Positions 23,070 through 35,227 of a stretch of 64,000 bases of DNA are shown piece by piece (position 1 is the first letter of the stretch; each line of letters opens with the position of its first letter). Source of the DNA: Anarhynchus alexandrinus (taxonomy: Eukaryota; Chordata; Aves; Charadriiformes; Charadriidae); the NCBI GenBank assembly GCA_008711295.1, contig VUYV01000189.1, forward strand, positions 1,587,792 to 1,651,791, written 5' to 3'. The translations under genes were made by a program, and so were the position numbers. The notes under the pieces were generated by a model. That model worked only from the letters and a program-made list of their open reading frames with translations. It searched no databases and was not told the DNA's origin.

Positions 23070-23375
23070 GTGGCTTCCTACTAGCAGTCCTCGCTGGACT
23101 TCTCTTCCATGAACTTCTCCAGTTGCTCACTGAACCCCCAGAAGGGATCCATACCTGCAGCACACGGGCTCACGACGGGTAACGCTCAGCTACACGTTGC
23201 GTGCAGAACCTCTGTGGTCTCCTCGAGGCTGCGCGTGTTGCCGTCATTCAATGCCCACACTTTTGGTATCAGAAAAAATAGCAGGCACTTCTTCCTCTCC
23301 GTGGCAGTCCTGATCTTCTGACTCTTTTTCATATCTTCTCTGCATTACGTTTTTGGCAGCCTGAAGAAGGCGGCC
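23070..23375 (-). mobile_element. Degraded CR1 LINE 3'-region relic
   Basis: Landmarks of the CR1 3' region appear in antisense order and at roughly the expected spacing: CTACTAGCAGTCC, then CTTCCATGAACTTCTCCAG, TTGCGTGCAGAA, GGCACTTCTTCC, TTTTTCATATCTTCTCTGC and GGCAGCCTGAAGAAGG. In the family these correspond to antisense versions of the segment usually reading CCATGAATTTATC ... ACTTCC ... CATATC. The copy is strongly diverged and lacks any reverse transcriptase frame. Open frames listed over this stretch are therefore not genes. Confidence 0.55.
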
Positions 23376-24019
23376 TATGTAGCTGTTGCTTCTGTGAAGG
23401 ACATGAAGTCGGGACTCCAGGCATCCAAGGCTGCTCCCCGGCTCCGTGGCGGGCGTGCGCACACCTTCACCTTGCGTTTCAGGATTCACCGTGTGCGGGC
23501 TGAATCATTCTCCCAATATTTCTGTTCTTTCCTAGAGGAAAGAGGGAGCCTTGATGACCGTTCTAATCAAAGACCTAATTTAGATGCCAGGCCGGTGTTT
23601 TGAAGGAGACAGAGTTAGATCAAATTTTACTAAATCTATCAGGTGAAGATCTGGATGCTTCTGTTTAGTGAGATGGAGAAATTCACGCTATTAATGGTTG
23701 CTATTTGACAGTGGTTTCTTTTCATTACATGAAATGAGAAAACAGAGACCGTTCGTTATGAAGATAGTGAAAGTTATTAGGCCAATATAGGCTGAATCCT
23801 ACAAGTGCATGTGGGGAATGTAATGTATGAAAATGCAACATCAAAGAAAGATGAGCAGGGAACGGAGAGCAGAGAAACATGTAATGAGCCGAGTCAGACT
23901 GAAGTCTAAGTTAATTGGTTAAGGATTACAGCACTTGGGAAATGTTACCCTGCAGCAGAAGTAGAAAGTGGATTGAAAGGAATGGGACCCCGTCAATCTG
24001 TAACCACCTTATAGGGACC
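23376..24019. other. Unique noncoding DNA, no gene seen
   Basis: A GC-rich tail near 23400-23480 may still belong to the CR1 relic. The rest is AT-leaning and unique. Confidence 0.5.
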
Positions 24020-24130
24020 AGAATAATTTCCCCCATTTTTCAGGTGGAGAAGCTGAGGGTCAGAACAGAGCTAGCAGCGACTGTCTCACCTGGAACAGCT
24101 CACCCGGATCTGGGACCAGACCTGACCCAA
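24020..24130 (+). mobile_element. MIR-type SINE relic
   Basis: The run from AATAATTTCCCCCATTTTTC through AGGTGGAGAAGCTGAGGGTC to CAGAACAGAGC follows the order of the MIR core (TATTATCCCCATTTTACAG, then ATGAGGAAACTGAGGC, then CAGAGAG). A later GGATCTGGGACCAGACC part is less certain. The copy is ancient and diverged. Confidence 0.5.
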
Positions 24131-24189
24131 CACATTCTTTGCCCACAAGGTTCTTCTAAATATTTTTCATATTAACTCTGTGGCTAGAG

Positions 24190-24420
24190 AGAACTTAATA
24201 ACCTGTCAGTGTGAAATTATTAACTCTCTTAATGGTAAAGGCATGGAGTGGGGTTTGTGGCCCAGTGTAAGTTCTTGCTGTTTGTGCAGTGTTAAATAAG
24301 TCAGTTGATCAATGGTGCTCTGATGATTTATTAACGTCATGCTGCCAATGAGAACTCATGCTGAAACTTAAGATGGATCCAACTTAATTTTAAAATACTG
24401 AAGTGAATGTCATATCTTTC
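24190..24420. promoter_or_regulatory. Candidate conserved noncoding element
   Basis: This repeat-free block is rich in homeodomain-type cores (TAATAACC, ATTATTAACTC, CTTAATGG, TTTATTAACGTC) with a TGATCAATGG word near 24306. There is no coding frame. Regulatory function is inference. Confidence 0.3.
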
Positions 24421-27400
24421 AAGGACTTATAGAACTGATTGTATATTTATCGTATATTAGCACAGAAAGCAAAATACATCTGAGTAATAAGGAATGCATC
24501 TCTTTCACCAGTTCAAAGCACTGCCAACAGCACTAATAGCAAATTATGTTTTATCATGTTTTCTTGCAATTACGCAAAACCGGCTGATATCCCAGTGTCA
24601 TAAGCAATTCCTATGTTGGGTACTAAGTGCCTTTGTTTTTCAAAAAGAGGAAAAAAAAAACCCTAAATCTAATTTCACTTGAATATGAGTACATTGCTTT
24701 CATTTCAATGAAAACAATCCAAATGGCATGAAGTCCTCAGTGAACAAAATTTGAGTATTATTAAAACAGCTGAAACAAAACACTGCAAAATGTACTTTTC
24801 TTTTCTCATGAAAGATGCACAATGCCACGCTGCCCTAGTTAGTATCATTATTTCTAAAATTTGGTTCATGATTTATGCCTCATTTAGGCTGACGCTGTAC
24901 CCACCTAGCACAGATTTATTTAGCAACTGTTTGCTAGACCAAGAGAGGCTGCTCTTCTCCTTTCCCATTATATATACATATATAAGCAGCACTGCAGGGG
25001 GAACTGGTCCATAAACAATTACCACTGAAACTCATATGGGAGACCAAGCAGGTCTTATATATTAAGAGGATTTGGTTATCTGCACTGCCATCAACTTTGG
25101 TGTATTTTTACAGTTCAGATCTGCACCTTTAAAACATATGTATATATTGAAGGCAATTGTACGAGGATCCTGGAGCCGTAGTAAGAGTTAAAATATTTAT
25201 TACTACACTTTGGATTTACTCAGGCTTTCATCTGAGATGTGTACTGTTTGATAAAGGTGGTTAAGTATTATCTTCCGTGCTTCACTCTTTAAGAACCTGA
25301 ACCACAGACAGACGGAGCAGCTTCTGAAGCTACCGGAAACATCTCTTTATACCTCAAGAAAATGTTCAATGGAACCTTAAGGCTACGTCCACATTGGCAA
25401 ATAGTGCAGACCAGCAGAAGCAGATCTTCAGAGAAAAACTGTTGACATTTGAGGCATGTCCATCACGTGAACATAGCATGCCCCTGCTGTGTATTTTGGC
25501 CCCAGCTAATTTTTAAGTCTAACATAGACCATAAGAACTCTGGCCCTGAGCACTGTCCCAATATCACAGAATTCCCAACATCTGGAAAACTTTTTTGGGT
25601 GATCTACAGAGGTTTGTGCGTGGATGTAAGGCTTTTTATATGGAGATCCATTCCAAAGCTGGTTAAGGTACCTACTTACTATGTAGACATAGCTGTTAAG
25701 GCTTTAAAAAAGAAGAATCAAAGAATACAGAAGTATCGTTTAAAAGTTGAAGAGGATTTAGTACCAAATCTCTAGCCCCTTATGCAACCAATTGCTACCT
25801 TGTACCTCGTAAAATATAGTAGAGCAGTTCAAGTTGATCTGCAGGCGCCATAACTCGTTCTTCAATTCTACCTAAATACCAAAAGTAATAAATTACAGTG
25901 AGCAATCCTTGCTTTTTAACTGGCATTCCAAGTCCATTTGCCTTTCTAATGCATTTTGAAAAAGATAAATGCTCAACACTTAAGCTGCACATAAGCTTCT
26001 TGCTCCTTTATATTATTTCCTATAAATAAAAATATAAATGCTTGCGGTCATGCAATTTGATCTTTGAGTACACGGTACTATAAATCTAGTCATGATCCAT
26101 TTCCCTTGAAAATAAATACGACCTTTTCTTTTAAGACACAGGACAAAAAGGTTCTTTCTTAAGGACATAAACACCTAATAATCCCAACAGCCACTTAGCC
26201 CAGAAAGTAAAGACATTGCTCCTGGGCATGGGTACTAACGGGACACATGCTCTCCAGGCCAAGCAGGAAGCAAGCTCTTAGAGAAGAAACTCTTTGGGAC
26301 AGAACGGTGCTATCGTCAGCCCAGAGCGCCACACCAGCATCAGCTGCTGCCTTGTGTTTGTTTCAGGCGAATTCACCCTCTGTACATCTGTCCTCATATT
26401 TTGGTGCCATTCCGATTCTTATTGCTGTAGCTTTTCTTGTCCTCTGCATTTACCTTTTCTATCACACTAACATCAAACCTCCATTTCTTATCTGCCAATG
26501 TCTCCGCTACCTTGCAAATCTTTAAATTCACTCTCTTACTCTCTTCACAGTTGCAGTCTTCTCACTCAGGATGACCTTCTTTCTCCAAGGCTGCCATTTT
26601 CTGTAGTAAACCCCAAGGGGAACTATGAATTTCCTGGATATGCCATAGGAAAGGTCTCTGATCTTTCTGCGGTTTTTTGTATGTTCCGTAGTATATGGCT
26701 GCGACAATATTGGTATGTATACTATGGAGTCACCACATCACAGAAAATTCCTTAAGGCATAACCAGCACCTACTTATTTTCTCCTCCATAACATTAAAAT
26801 GATGTAAGCTCTGAGTTTAATCATTGCCACTTACCTGCCACTGTAGACGTGATCTTCTGAGTGTTTAACATGTTAAACATATTATCATCAGTCTAAGCAC
26901 TCTCACACAGAGGTGTTTACTTTCCACGCACAGAGGTGTCTAAGGCAAAAGTAAGCCAAAGAAAAATAACGAAAAAGATAGGAAAGGATTTTTATGAATG
27001 GGATCAAATAGGTATTATATAAAGGAATGTCTGTATTCTGTGTTGGTTACTTACTCTATTTTGAACTTATGTCCTCTGCTTCACAATTGAAACTATTCTT
27101 TCCCTTTAGCTGAAGTTGCCAAAATATTGTCTTCATCAACATTGATTCAACACATCATCATCTAAAACAAGGTGATAAAGCTGGTATTTATATCTATCAG
27201 GGGACTGACTACAGATGATGGCAACAATCACCTCAAAAGGTATAATTCTCTGCCACAGCGTATATCAGTATTTTTCTTAATTATTTCTGACATTTTACCT
27301 ATTACTCCAAGGACTTTCTCAGAGGGTGGAAATAAAGGCGAAAAATGGTTTTTGTGCCACAGATGAAGAAATATATCTTCTGTAAGTAATTCCCAGAAGA

Positions 27401-28629
27401 AATCTTGGAAATCTTATGGGGTCAGGAAAGAGGCAAGAAAGTAGCATTTGTCACCCCTGCTGAATTGGTCATCTAAACTTACAGTAGCACTAAAGCTGAG
27501 TGACTTATCTGCCACCCCTTAGGCAAGAAGAAAAGTGAGGATAAAGAACTAGAGGGGAAAAAAAGAGCATTGTGAAAGTAAGTGTCATCTAGAGAGCTGC
27601 CTAAAGATTTTGATCTTCCAGCTACTTATCTCCCGTTTCCCCATAGCTGATGTCCATTCACTTCTGTTATTAGAAGTCACACACAGCAAAAATGAAGAAC
27701 CATACAGCTGAGGTTATGGCAAGGATAAAAGTTCACCAAGTTTAGGACCAGCAAATAATATCTGAGAGTGGCTGGGAGAAAAAAATTCCAGCTGAAGAGC
27801 TGTACAGATGCAGCAAGAGTGGCCGATGATCACCATCTACAGAGAACGCGAAGGCAGGATGAGTGACAGGCAGCCCACAAGACCAAAAGATGCTTTGAAA
27901 AAAGCACGTGAAAGAGCTTGTTACAAGTCATCGCTTTTGACACGCGTTTGATGCAGGATGGACAACTGGGTTATGAGGAACAACCCTTCATATAGCCCTA
28001 GAGAAATTTCAAGCTTAGTTGACTACTCAGCTTAATGACACCATTATTAAACTCAAGATAAGTAAAACAGACTATAGCAGACACAAGCTTCCTGCTCTTA
28101 TCTTAAAAACCTGCAAACACTGCAGCTGTCCCAGAGCAATACACAAAGAACTCATCATCTGGCTTCCAGCCTTGGAGCTAGTTTCTGTACAAATAGTCTT
28201 CTCTCACCCTCTGAATACCCCAGCATCCTGTGTTGATGACCCATCAGCATGAGCATGGTGAGCAAAACATGAGTTTCACATAACTATGGGACCTATTTTA
28301 TCTTGCATTACACAGACACAAATCAAGCTAACAGCATGCCATGGAAGCTCACGTGTATAGAAAGGCATTGCTAGGTATAACGGCGTTTCTAAGATGGGTT
28401 ACTCGGGACATACCAGGAGCACGTGCTTTATTCTGCATTTAACAGAATGAGACATGTATCTTTCAGACATTCACTAGCCAGGTGGTTTGTCCTTAATCTA
28501 CATCAGAAATGAAAACGCCTTTTTTCCTCTCCTCCCAGTGTTGGCTACATGGTGGCCTGCCTTTAAGAAGGCATTTACTGCCTACCTCTGAGAGATAGAA
28601 GAGGAAGGGTGAGTGATTTTCATGCTCTG
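24421..28629. other. Unique AT-rich noncoding DNA, no gene seen
   Basis: Frames of 60-108 codons (the longest at 25449-25775) lack known domains. A TATATATACATATATA run sits at 24969-24984. A GGCTACGTCCACATTGGC word at 25381 resembles the end of an old hAT-type element, but it is too short to call. No RNA gene is visible. Confidence 0.5.
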
Positions 28630-28990
28630 GCACTCATTGTAGGCTGTTTAATTTGTCAGGACTACTAGGCCATGGTTTTGTGCTTTGACAGGTTTTTGTT
28701 ATTCCTGCTAATCCCATTTCTGTTGTGTAATGTGCGTGGCAGCATCTGGTGACAACAGAATAGAACACCTAATTGTGAATGAATGCAGAGCGCCCTGTTC
28801 TGCCACATTGCCTGTTGCACTATTTTTGCATTTTTATGGTTGAGGGTGGGCTTCCAGGAGCTGCAAAGCAGACAGCCCATCGTTGTAATCAAATTTGCCA
28901 TTTGCATGTGTGTGTTCTCAGCAGCCTTCGTATTTCCACGGCCCCCAGGATTCCCCGAGTTTGGCTTTCTGGCTCCCTCTTCTGAGTGGA
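28630..28990. promoter_or_regulatory. Candidate conserved noncoding element
   Basis: A 360-bp repeat-free block holds a K50-homeodomain-type TAATCCC at 28709, TTTGCAT at 28901 and a GACAGG word near 28687 of the TALE/MEIS kind. A minus-strand frame of 161 codons (28665-29150) overlaps it but has no recognisable domain, and the two-strand openness suggests chance. Regulatory function is inference only. Confidence 0.3.
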
Positions 28991-30639
28991 GAGGATGATC
29001 GTATGTATTTGTTAGACAACCTCTCTTTACTTTAACAATTAAGCCATAGTGTGAACCTGATGGTTTAAGTGCATTTGGGTGTTGTTGAAAGGAGCAGAAG
29101 ATGAGGAGGGCCCATGCAGTACCCGCACAACTGTTGCTGCCCTGGCCCACAGCGTGGTTTCATTCACTCGCTGGACACAAGGACCAGAGCTGCCTGCAGA
29201 TCTCCTCTCTATCTGAGCGTCTTTTTTTCTGCTCCACTCCATTAAGATTCATCAGTGACTCACTGACTCCAGACGCTATTCCGCTTTGCCTCTTGATGTG
29301 TACTAGGTGTAGTGAGCAAGGCTGGGAGCTACGGGCTACGCCCAGCGGTGACCGTATAGCCAAGCTTGGCACCTTGTAGGGTAACGGCCCAGTGACCAGA
29401 AACGCCACCAAAATGCAAGACTAGGAGATCTATTTTTAAATAGTGGTCTTGTGGATTTGGGTGGAAGGAGTTCAGTTCAACGTCTTTAAAACCTCCTGAG
29501 AGCAGATCACTGGTTTAGTCAAAAGTGTATACAAATACTCTCCTGGTAGGGCGCCGATTGGCTGGCTTCCTCTGTGTGCAACTCACACTGGTTCCAGCTA
29601 ATGGCAGTATTGCAACTTAACGCCCCCACTTTCAACGAGAAGTACTGAGAAACACCCTTTTGCAAGAAGCCTGTTTCATTGTCGGCAATTGATGTAACAG
29701 CTACCCAAAACAGCGATAGATCAGAGCAGGACTGACTTTGACAAGATGGACCAAGGATATTATTTTACAGAACACAGATATTTTGAATAGACCGATAAGC
29801 CTTTCTGCCAAGAGGACTTCACATATTTTCAGCTCAAATTCTTCTCGGTCACAAGCACCAGTATTGCAAAACAAGACTCACAAAATTCACTGCCCACATC
29901 AATCTTGCAGAAACTTTCAAAAGATTAATTAAAACAAAGCTTTTAAAAAACAAGGATCTGAAGTATACGAATGACAGCATCAAAAAGAAAAACTTTAAGG
30001 AGGGTGTCCAGAATTTTCAATTAAAATGCAAGCTTCAATTTTCTCCTAGTAACACTCGGTACGATTTTCCTCCCAGTAAACAACACAGCTCTTCTGTATT
30101 TACCACAACAATATAGAATCAAAACACAAAACCTGTTGGATGTAGCAACAGAAAAAAGATCTAAAGCTGGTATAAAATTTAACCGATTACTCATACATTT
30201 TTCCAACTCCGTATTATAGGGTGTTGAATTTACTAAGTTTAAAAAAGGTGGTCAAATAATACAGTAAATATGAAAGCAGTTTCAGGACTGAAGCATGAAA
30301 CAGCATACAACCCACATATGAAACTGAGATCTTGTCTTATGCTTTCTCTTATCTGCTACAGTTCAATTCTAAACTGAGTTCTAAGGAAAAATAAGATAGT
30401 GTGAAAGCAAAAATATTTATGTATGCTATGCATACAAAATAGACAACCAAGGGAGAAATGTTCCTCCTTATCAAAGACTTGTATTAGATGTATCCTTCTT
30501 CTAAGCATCTGTGGACAAGTTCCCCAGAAAAGATGCCTTTCATCAACTATGGGAGCTGTTATTCGTTATCATCATCTGTTTATAATCAATGAGAACAGTT
30601 GGATGCTCAGCACTCTTGAAAATTGAACCAATTATTTAG
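28991..30639. other. Unique noncoding DNA, no gene seen
   Basis: Frames near 29039-29411 overlap on opposite strands and have no recognisable domain. The DNA from 29900 to 30400 is AT-rich. Confidence 0.55.
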
Positions 30640-30730
30640 GTCAGTAGTTTTTAACCTTTTTCTATTTGTGGACTCTTAAGCATTTTCCAGTGGATGTGAA
30701 GCGCTGTTAGAAATTTTGCTCATGTAGATA
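30640..30730. mobile_element. Decayed hAT-like nonautonomous element relic
   Basis: The run AGTAGTTTTTAACCTTTTTC, then ATTTGTGGACTC, then AGTGGATGTGAAG, then AGAAATTTT follows the order of an old amniote element whose usual form reads AGTTCTCAACCTTTTTCC, ATTTGTGGACCCC, ATGGAGGTGCAGACC, AGAAATTTTAGAC. The second terminal repeat is not visible, so the copy is truncated. Confidence 0.6.
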
Positions 30731-31742
30731 ACTGTCACTTTCTTTGGCACTTACAACAAACTGTCTAGAATTTATCCCTTCTCCTTTCATCCCTTATGAA
30801 AATATCCTCAGACTTGAAGCTGAAAAAAAACCCCAAACCACATTAGTCAAATATATACATTTTCGGCTAAATTAAAAAAGGAAGCCTACCTGAACCCAAG
30901 TGTTTTTAAGCACATTGATAAACCATGCAAGTAAAACTTTCTCAGTTTGTGTCTAGAAGTCTGTGTTATTTCGATTACAGCCTGGGAAAGCCGTAGTTCT
31001 GCCGACATTCCTCTCTGCAGGCGCAAGCAGCTGCTGCTCTGCCTGAGCCTTACCGATTCCACCCTGCCCTGGCTGCCGTGCGCTGGCCTCCCTCACGTGT
31101 CAGCCCCAGTTCCCTTTTCGATCAATGAACTGTGCTGTGAGAGCGAGTGACCAGGTTGGGACAAGCGTCTGTAACCCAAAACTGCTGCTAAAAAGTACTG
31201 TACTCCAACAGCACCGTTCAGGCTGCGATTGTCACGAAAAATTTGAACATGGTTTTGAACAGAGAGGTGGGGAGAGGAGCAGAGACAAGCACAGGACAGA
31301 CAGCATGAACACCCTAATTAGGTCATAACAGCACAAATTAAAATGTCCCCGTTACATCCAGTGTTTGGCTTTACACTCCCAAGTGTACATTAGATCCAAC
31401 GCAGGACAGACTGGGGCTGCCTTGGGAAGGAGCTCTGGCTGAGGTCTGACCACAGCTACCTTCTGGAGATACCTTCCACCACCACTGGTGACCAGTAGCA
31501 GCAGAAACTGCTCCCGGCACAGGCACCGCTTGTGAGGATTGTTCTGCTGACGTACAGCACTGCGTCAAAGGAGAGTCGCTACTGCGAACCCAACCCCTTG
31601 GGGTTACACACTGAGCAGAGGTCCGTGTGCAAGGCCTTAAAATATTTCTAATGTCATTTCACTGTTTATTACAATTATCACAGCTACCGGGCCATACAGC
31701 GATTACATACACTTGACCATATCTCCATCAGGCTACTGCCTT
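30731..31742. other. Unique noncoding DNA, no gene seen
   Basis: The sequence changes from AT-rich to GC-moderate near 30990. Small frames on both strands have no recognised domain. Confidence 0.55.
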
Positions 31743-31905
31743 GCAGGTACGTTTGGACACCACTGTGCCGAACGCCGAAGGCACTGCACGTGACAGGGCG
31801 GCTCTGAAGCGTCCGGAGCAGCTCCGCCGCTGGCCCAGGTCAGGCGACCGCGCAGCGCACCGCGGTCCTCTCTGCCGCGGCTGCGGCGAACCCTAATGCA
31901 AACCC
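31743..31905. promoter_or_regulatory. Small CpG-dense patch
   Basis: I count about 20 CpGs in roughly 160 bases (GCAGCGCACCGCGG, CTGCCGCGGCTGCGGCG), in contrast to AT-rich flanks. It may be a small CpG island of an unannotated promoter or enhancer. No transcript unit can be assigned. The minus-strand frame here (31733-31936) has no domain. Confidence 0.35.
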
Positions 31906-32321
31906 TCTGGGAAATGCGCTGAACCAACAAACCCATGTCACAGGCTGGAAGCCACCGAACAACCTACAAAATACTTTAACGAAGTAACTGGTGAAAAGTT
32001 GCTCAAAATAAAAGCAGGGTGGGGAGGAGGGAAGGCTCCTCCCGGTTTTAATGAAAAAAAAAACCTTCAGGCCTGACTACTGTATTTAAATTAAATCTAT
32101 TTGCTTTTTACACAGTTCGAATAGATGCTTTTTAATTATTGCTAATTGTTTAAGATATTGTTGTACGCCCCTGAAGATTTAAACTGAATAAATTTAATTC
32201 CTTTAAAATCTCCTTCAGCTACAGGCAATACAGTAAGAAGCCCCATAGGTATGGCAGTAAAAATAACCATAAAGACATAAGCATTTAAATGAGGAGAGCA
32301 TGGAATACTTCCCACTAGACC
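31906..32321. other. AT-rich unique DNA, no gene seen
   Basis: No coding frame or repeat is recognised. TTTAATTATTGCTAATTG-type sequence near 32131 carries clustered homeodomain cores. Confidence 0.55.
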
Positions 32322-32446
32322 AAAGAAAAAAAAAAANAAAAAGAAAGAAAGAGAAAGAAAGAAAGAAAGAGAGAAAGAAAGAAAGAGAGAAAGAAAGAAA
32401 GAGAGAAAGAAAGAAAGAGAAAAAGAAAGAAAGAAAGAAAAAAAAA
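32322..32446. repeat. GAAA/GAGA homopurine microsatellite with an N
   Basis: About 125 bases are purine only on the plus strand, built from GAAA units with periodic GAGA, and contain an N at 32337. Lys/Glu/Arg or Phe/Leu/Ser frames listed across it are low-complexity artefacts. Long mirror-like homopurine tracts can form triplex DNA and vary in length. Confidence 0.95.
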
Positions 32447-33183
32447 GCTATGTGTTTTGGAGACACAAGAACCAAACCATGAAACACACAGTTGAAACAT
32501 TTAGGATGACTATGAAAAAGGTCTATGTTCACTTGTTAAGGAATGCGCTAAGGCAGACTAAAGCATATGAATGGCCCTTTCACAGGTCACAGATTCTATT
32601 CAGTTCTTGGACATTGTTATTATCCGACAGAAATAGATGGGCCTAATTAATATTCTGAACATACCTGAGGGAACATTCTTAAGGAAATCATCCTCTGGTG
32701 GTTTAGGTTTGTTGTGTTTTGAGGGTTTTGTTTTTTTGTTGGCGTTTCTTGGGTGCTATGTGCTTTTTGGTTTTGTTTGTTACGAACAGCAGACATTGCA
32801 AATAGCGTCTGCTTAATAAACTCTAAACATAATTTTGGTGTTAAAAGTTTAATAAAGAGTCTACTTCTGAAAATATTTGTTTATGCAAAGACTTGAATTT
32901 TTTTTATTTTTAATTTTAGTAAGCAGTTTTGCCATGTAGATTAAAGCTGAACTGCACAGTCATTTTGCAAGTAATTATATTCTTGGCACTTTTCTGAACA
33001 TAATATAACAATTACCACAGCAACTGCATTTTTATCAGAGCAGTCCAAGCATGCAGCAGGTTAATATCAGTGCTCAGCAACTTCAGATAATATTTCTAAG
33101 ATGCTAATGTTTAGCCAATTTCAAATGAGCAAACAGCTGCTGATATGAACTGAGTTCTGGTCTTTTAAGATAATGTGGTTATA
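32447..33183. other. AT-rich unique DNA, no gene seen
   Basis: T- and G-rich runs near 32700-32780 give low-complexity sequence. No gene is visible. Confidence 0.55.
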
Positions 33184-33228
33184 CGGGCCCCGATCTTGTA
33201 CGTGGTGGGGCTCCTGTCCCCGCTACAA
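33184..33228. mobile_element. Possible left end of a palindromic MITE-like relic
   Basis: CGGGCCCCGATCTTGTACG and the following GGGGCTCCTGTCC resemble the terminus of the GGGCC(T)GATCCTG palindromic amniote family. A matching opposite-end sequence lies at 33585-33654, so the two may bracket one old element, but the interior is not recognisable. Confidence 0.35.
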
Positions 33229-33584
33229 AATCCTGCTGCACTTGACGGGGGTCTGTGTAAGCAAACCCCAACACAGGGCCAGCTTCACCGCAAGGAAGGT
33301 GCTCTCTGACTACAAAGTTAACTTTCCAGGGGGCACAACGCACTGCACAGCTGGGTTAGGGCCTCGGCTCTGCCGCTGCCTTATACTGGGTGAACCTTCC
33401 TCTTGAGCATCGCGACCTTTGGAGATCGTGAGCTACCGCCAAGTGTCCGCCTGATACTAACCACTGCCCTAAAATGATGGTATTAATCTAATCTACACTG
33501 GATTTTAAAGATATGCGGTGTGGTTTCTGTTATTTGGCTCCCGCTGAGCAATCTCAAAAAGAATAACCTCATTTTTTGAGGCTC

Positions 33585-33654
33585 GGGTCCCCTCACTGCT
33601 GACCCTTGCGGGAGTTTTGCCGCTGACCTCACAGAGAGCAGAAGCAGGCCCAGA
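33585..33654. mobile_element. Palindromic MITE-like relic, inner arm and end
   Basis: GGGAGTTTTGCCGCTGACCT and AGAAGCAGGCCCAG follow the usual inner arm and terminus of the family (GGGAGTTTTGCCATTGACTT, then AGGATCAGGCCC). The copy is diverged but the order is right. Confidence 0.5.
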
Positions 33655-33725
33655 AAATGGATAATCGCCCAAAGTCATCCGAGCTGCATCACTGCATTTT
33701 GAATTCAGGACACCGCTTCAATACA
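33655..33725 (+). mobile_element. Possible MIR-type SINE fragment
   Basis: CGCCCAAAGTCATCC and the following GAATTCAGGAC resemble the MIR segment usually reading GCCCAAGGTCAC ... GAACCCAGG. The fragment is short and the call is tentative. Confidence 0.3.
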
Positions 33726-35227
33726 GCGACTTGTTGTTCTCATCTTAAATGTCTGGATGGCATACAAATATAGATAAAAGTAGATGACTAATTATCACAT
33801 CTATTCTCCAGGCATGCATGGAGGGAGGCAGTAAAGAGGAGGGGAAGTTTGTGGGTTACTCCCACACATAAATCCTCTATGTGTCAGTGGGTGAATAGAC
33901 ACTACTTTAATCTATTGTGCAAAGCTGTTTTAGAACAACAATAAGCTGAAACAGAGAAGAAACTATATTAGAAAGGCAAATATCAAAATACATCACCACT
34001 AAAATGCCTGCAGGTAATCAAGTAATTCAGTCCCGTAGTACACCCAGAAACGGGAGTCAAGTATTTTGTACTGGAACCTTAATATGGCATATGTGGAAAA
34101 AAAAAAATCCCATTGAAATAAATAGACCTATTCATTTCAGAGACAGTGAAAAAGAGAGGAACTTTCTTTGTCTTGCCACTTCAGAGCCCCTTGATAGCAT
34201 TTTCCTTTTTTATTGTCTTTTAGATATAGATGCCCCTCTGCTTAAGTATCACCAAAGCTACTAGTAACAAATACCTAAATATATAACAGATGCATAAGTG
34301 CATCTTGGGATAAATACATTATGGACAATTAACTGTCATCATACCCCTCAATTACATTTTCACCCGCTCCTGTAGTGTACACCTGTGGCTTGTTAGTAAC
34401 GCAATAAGTGTTGTGAAGCAACTCTAAGGTTCAAAGGTAGCCCTGCAAAAATCTGTTTTCTGCTTTTCTTAAATGTGCATTACATAAATGTGAAAACAGA
34501 GAAACAAACACAAGAAAAAAAGAACACTGTGTTTTTTCTTACCAGACGGCAACGCTGATGAAGTGAAAAATTTTCATTTTCCTGTTGCGTCACACAGGAA
34601 AGACCATTTGCGTGGTATATTGGGCCTGATTCCGATTTCGGGAATGTAGAAAATTAACTCAGAGAAGCAGCAACCGGAACTCGCTTTGGCACACTTTGTA
34701 ACATTACTTCAAATGCCACGTCTCTCAGCTGTGAGGGAACAATATAATAATCACAAACACTATTTGAGAAAATTTTGTAATGCACATCATTTTTAGTCAA
34801 AAGTAAAAGAACTTTGTAGAAGCACAACTAAAACCGATACGTATCTAGGCTACTGTATAATTAAGTCCACAGCTTTGCAAAGTGGATATTTGTATAAGTT
34901 AAAGTAGCTATTGGATATCCTTACTATAATCACAGTTAAATCCATAATAGTTCCTGGAAGGATTATTTGTTATTAAATATGAGTGGCATAATTCAGTAAG
35001 CGCTGTATATGACATTGATGGAGTGCCTGTAAAGAAAAATATTAAGCAAAAATATACTGTACAAATGGTCTTATAATTGTAGCTAAAGGCAAATCCAGCA
35101 CAGAAATATCCCTCTCAGTTAATATCCCGATGGCATTAACACACTCGTGTTACCGCTATGTTTGTTTATGTATTAGTCTTATGCTGTCCACATTAAGATT
35201 TTCTTATTCCTACCCTGAATTTCTCCA
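33726..35227. other. Unique AT-rich noncoding DNA, no gene seen
   Basis: No supported gene lies here. A TGGGCCTGATTCCGATTTC word at 34621 looks like a short terminus of the palindromic relic family but stands alone. The DNA from 34740 to 35100 is AT-rich and repeat-free. Confidence 0.5.

Noticed and set aside
25377..25450. GGCTACGTCCACATTGGC as an hAT-type terminus
   Set aside because: Only the first 18 or so bases look like the family; nothing further supports it.
32215..32532. Phe/Leu/Ser-rich and Lys/Glu/Arg-rich frames
   Set aside because: They are translations of the GAAA/GAGA microsatellite.
34621..34643. TGGGCCTGATTCCGATTTC as a separate transposon relic
   Set aside because: It resembles the terminus of the palindromic family but has too few bases and no inner arm. 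The same applies to the word at about 53583.
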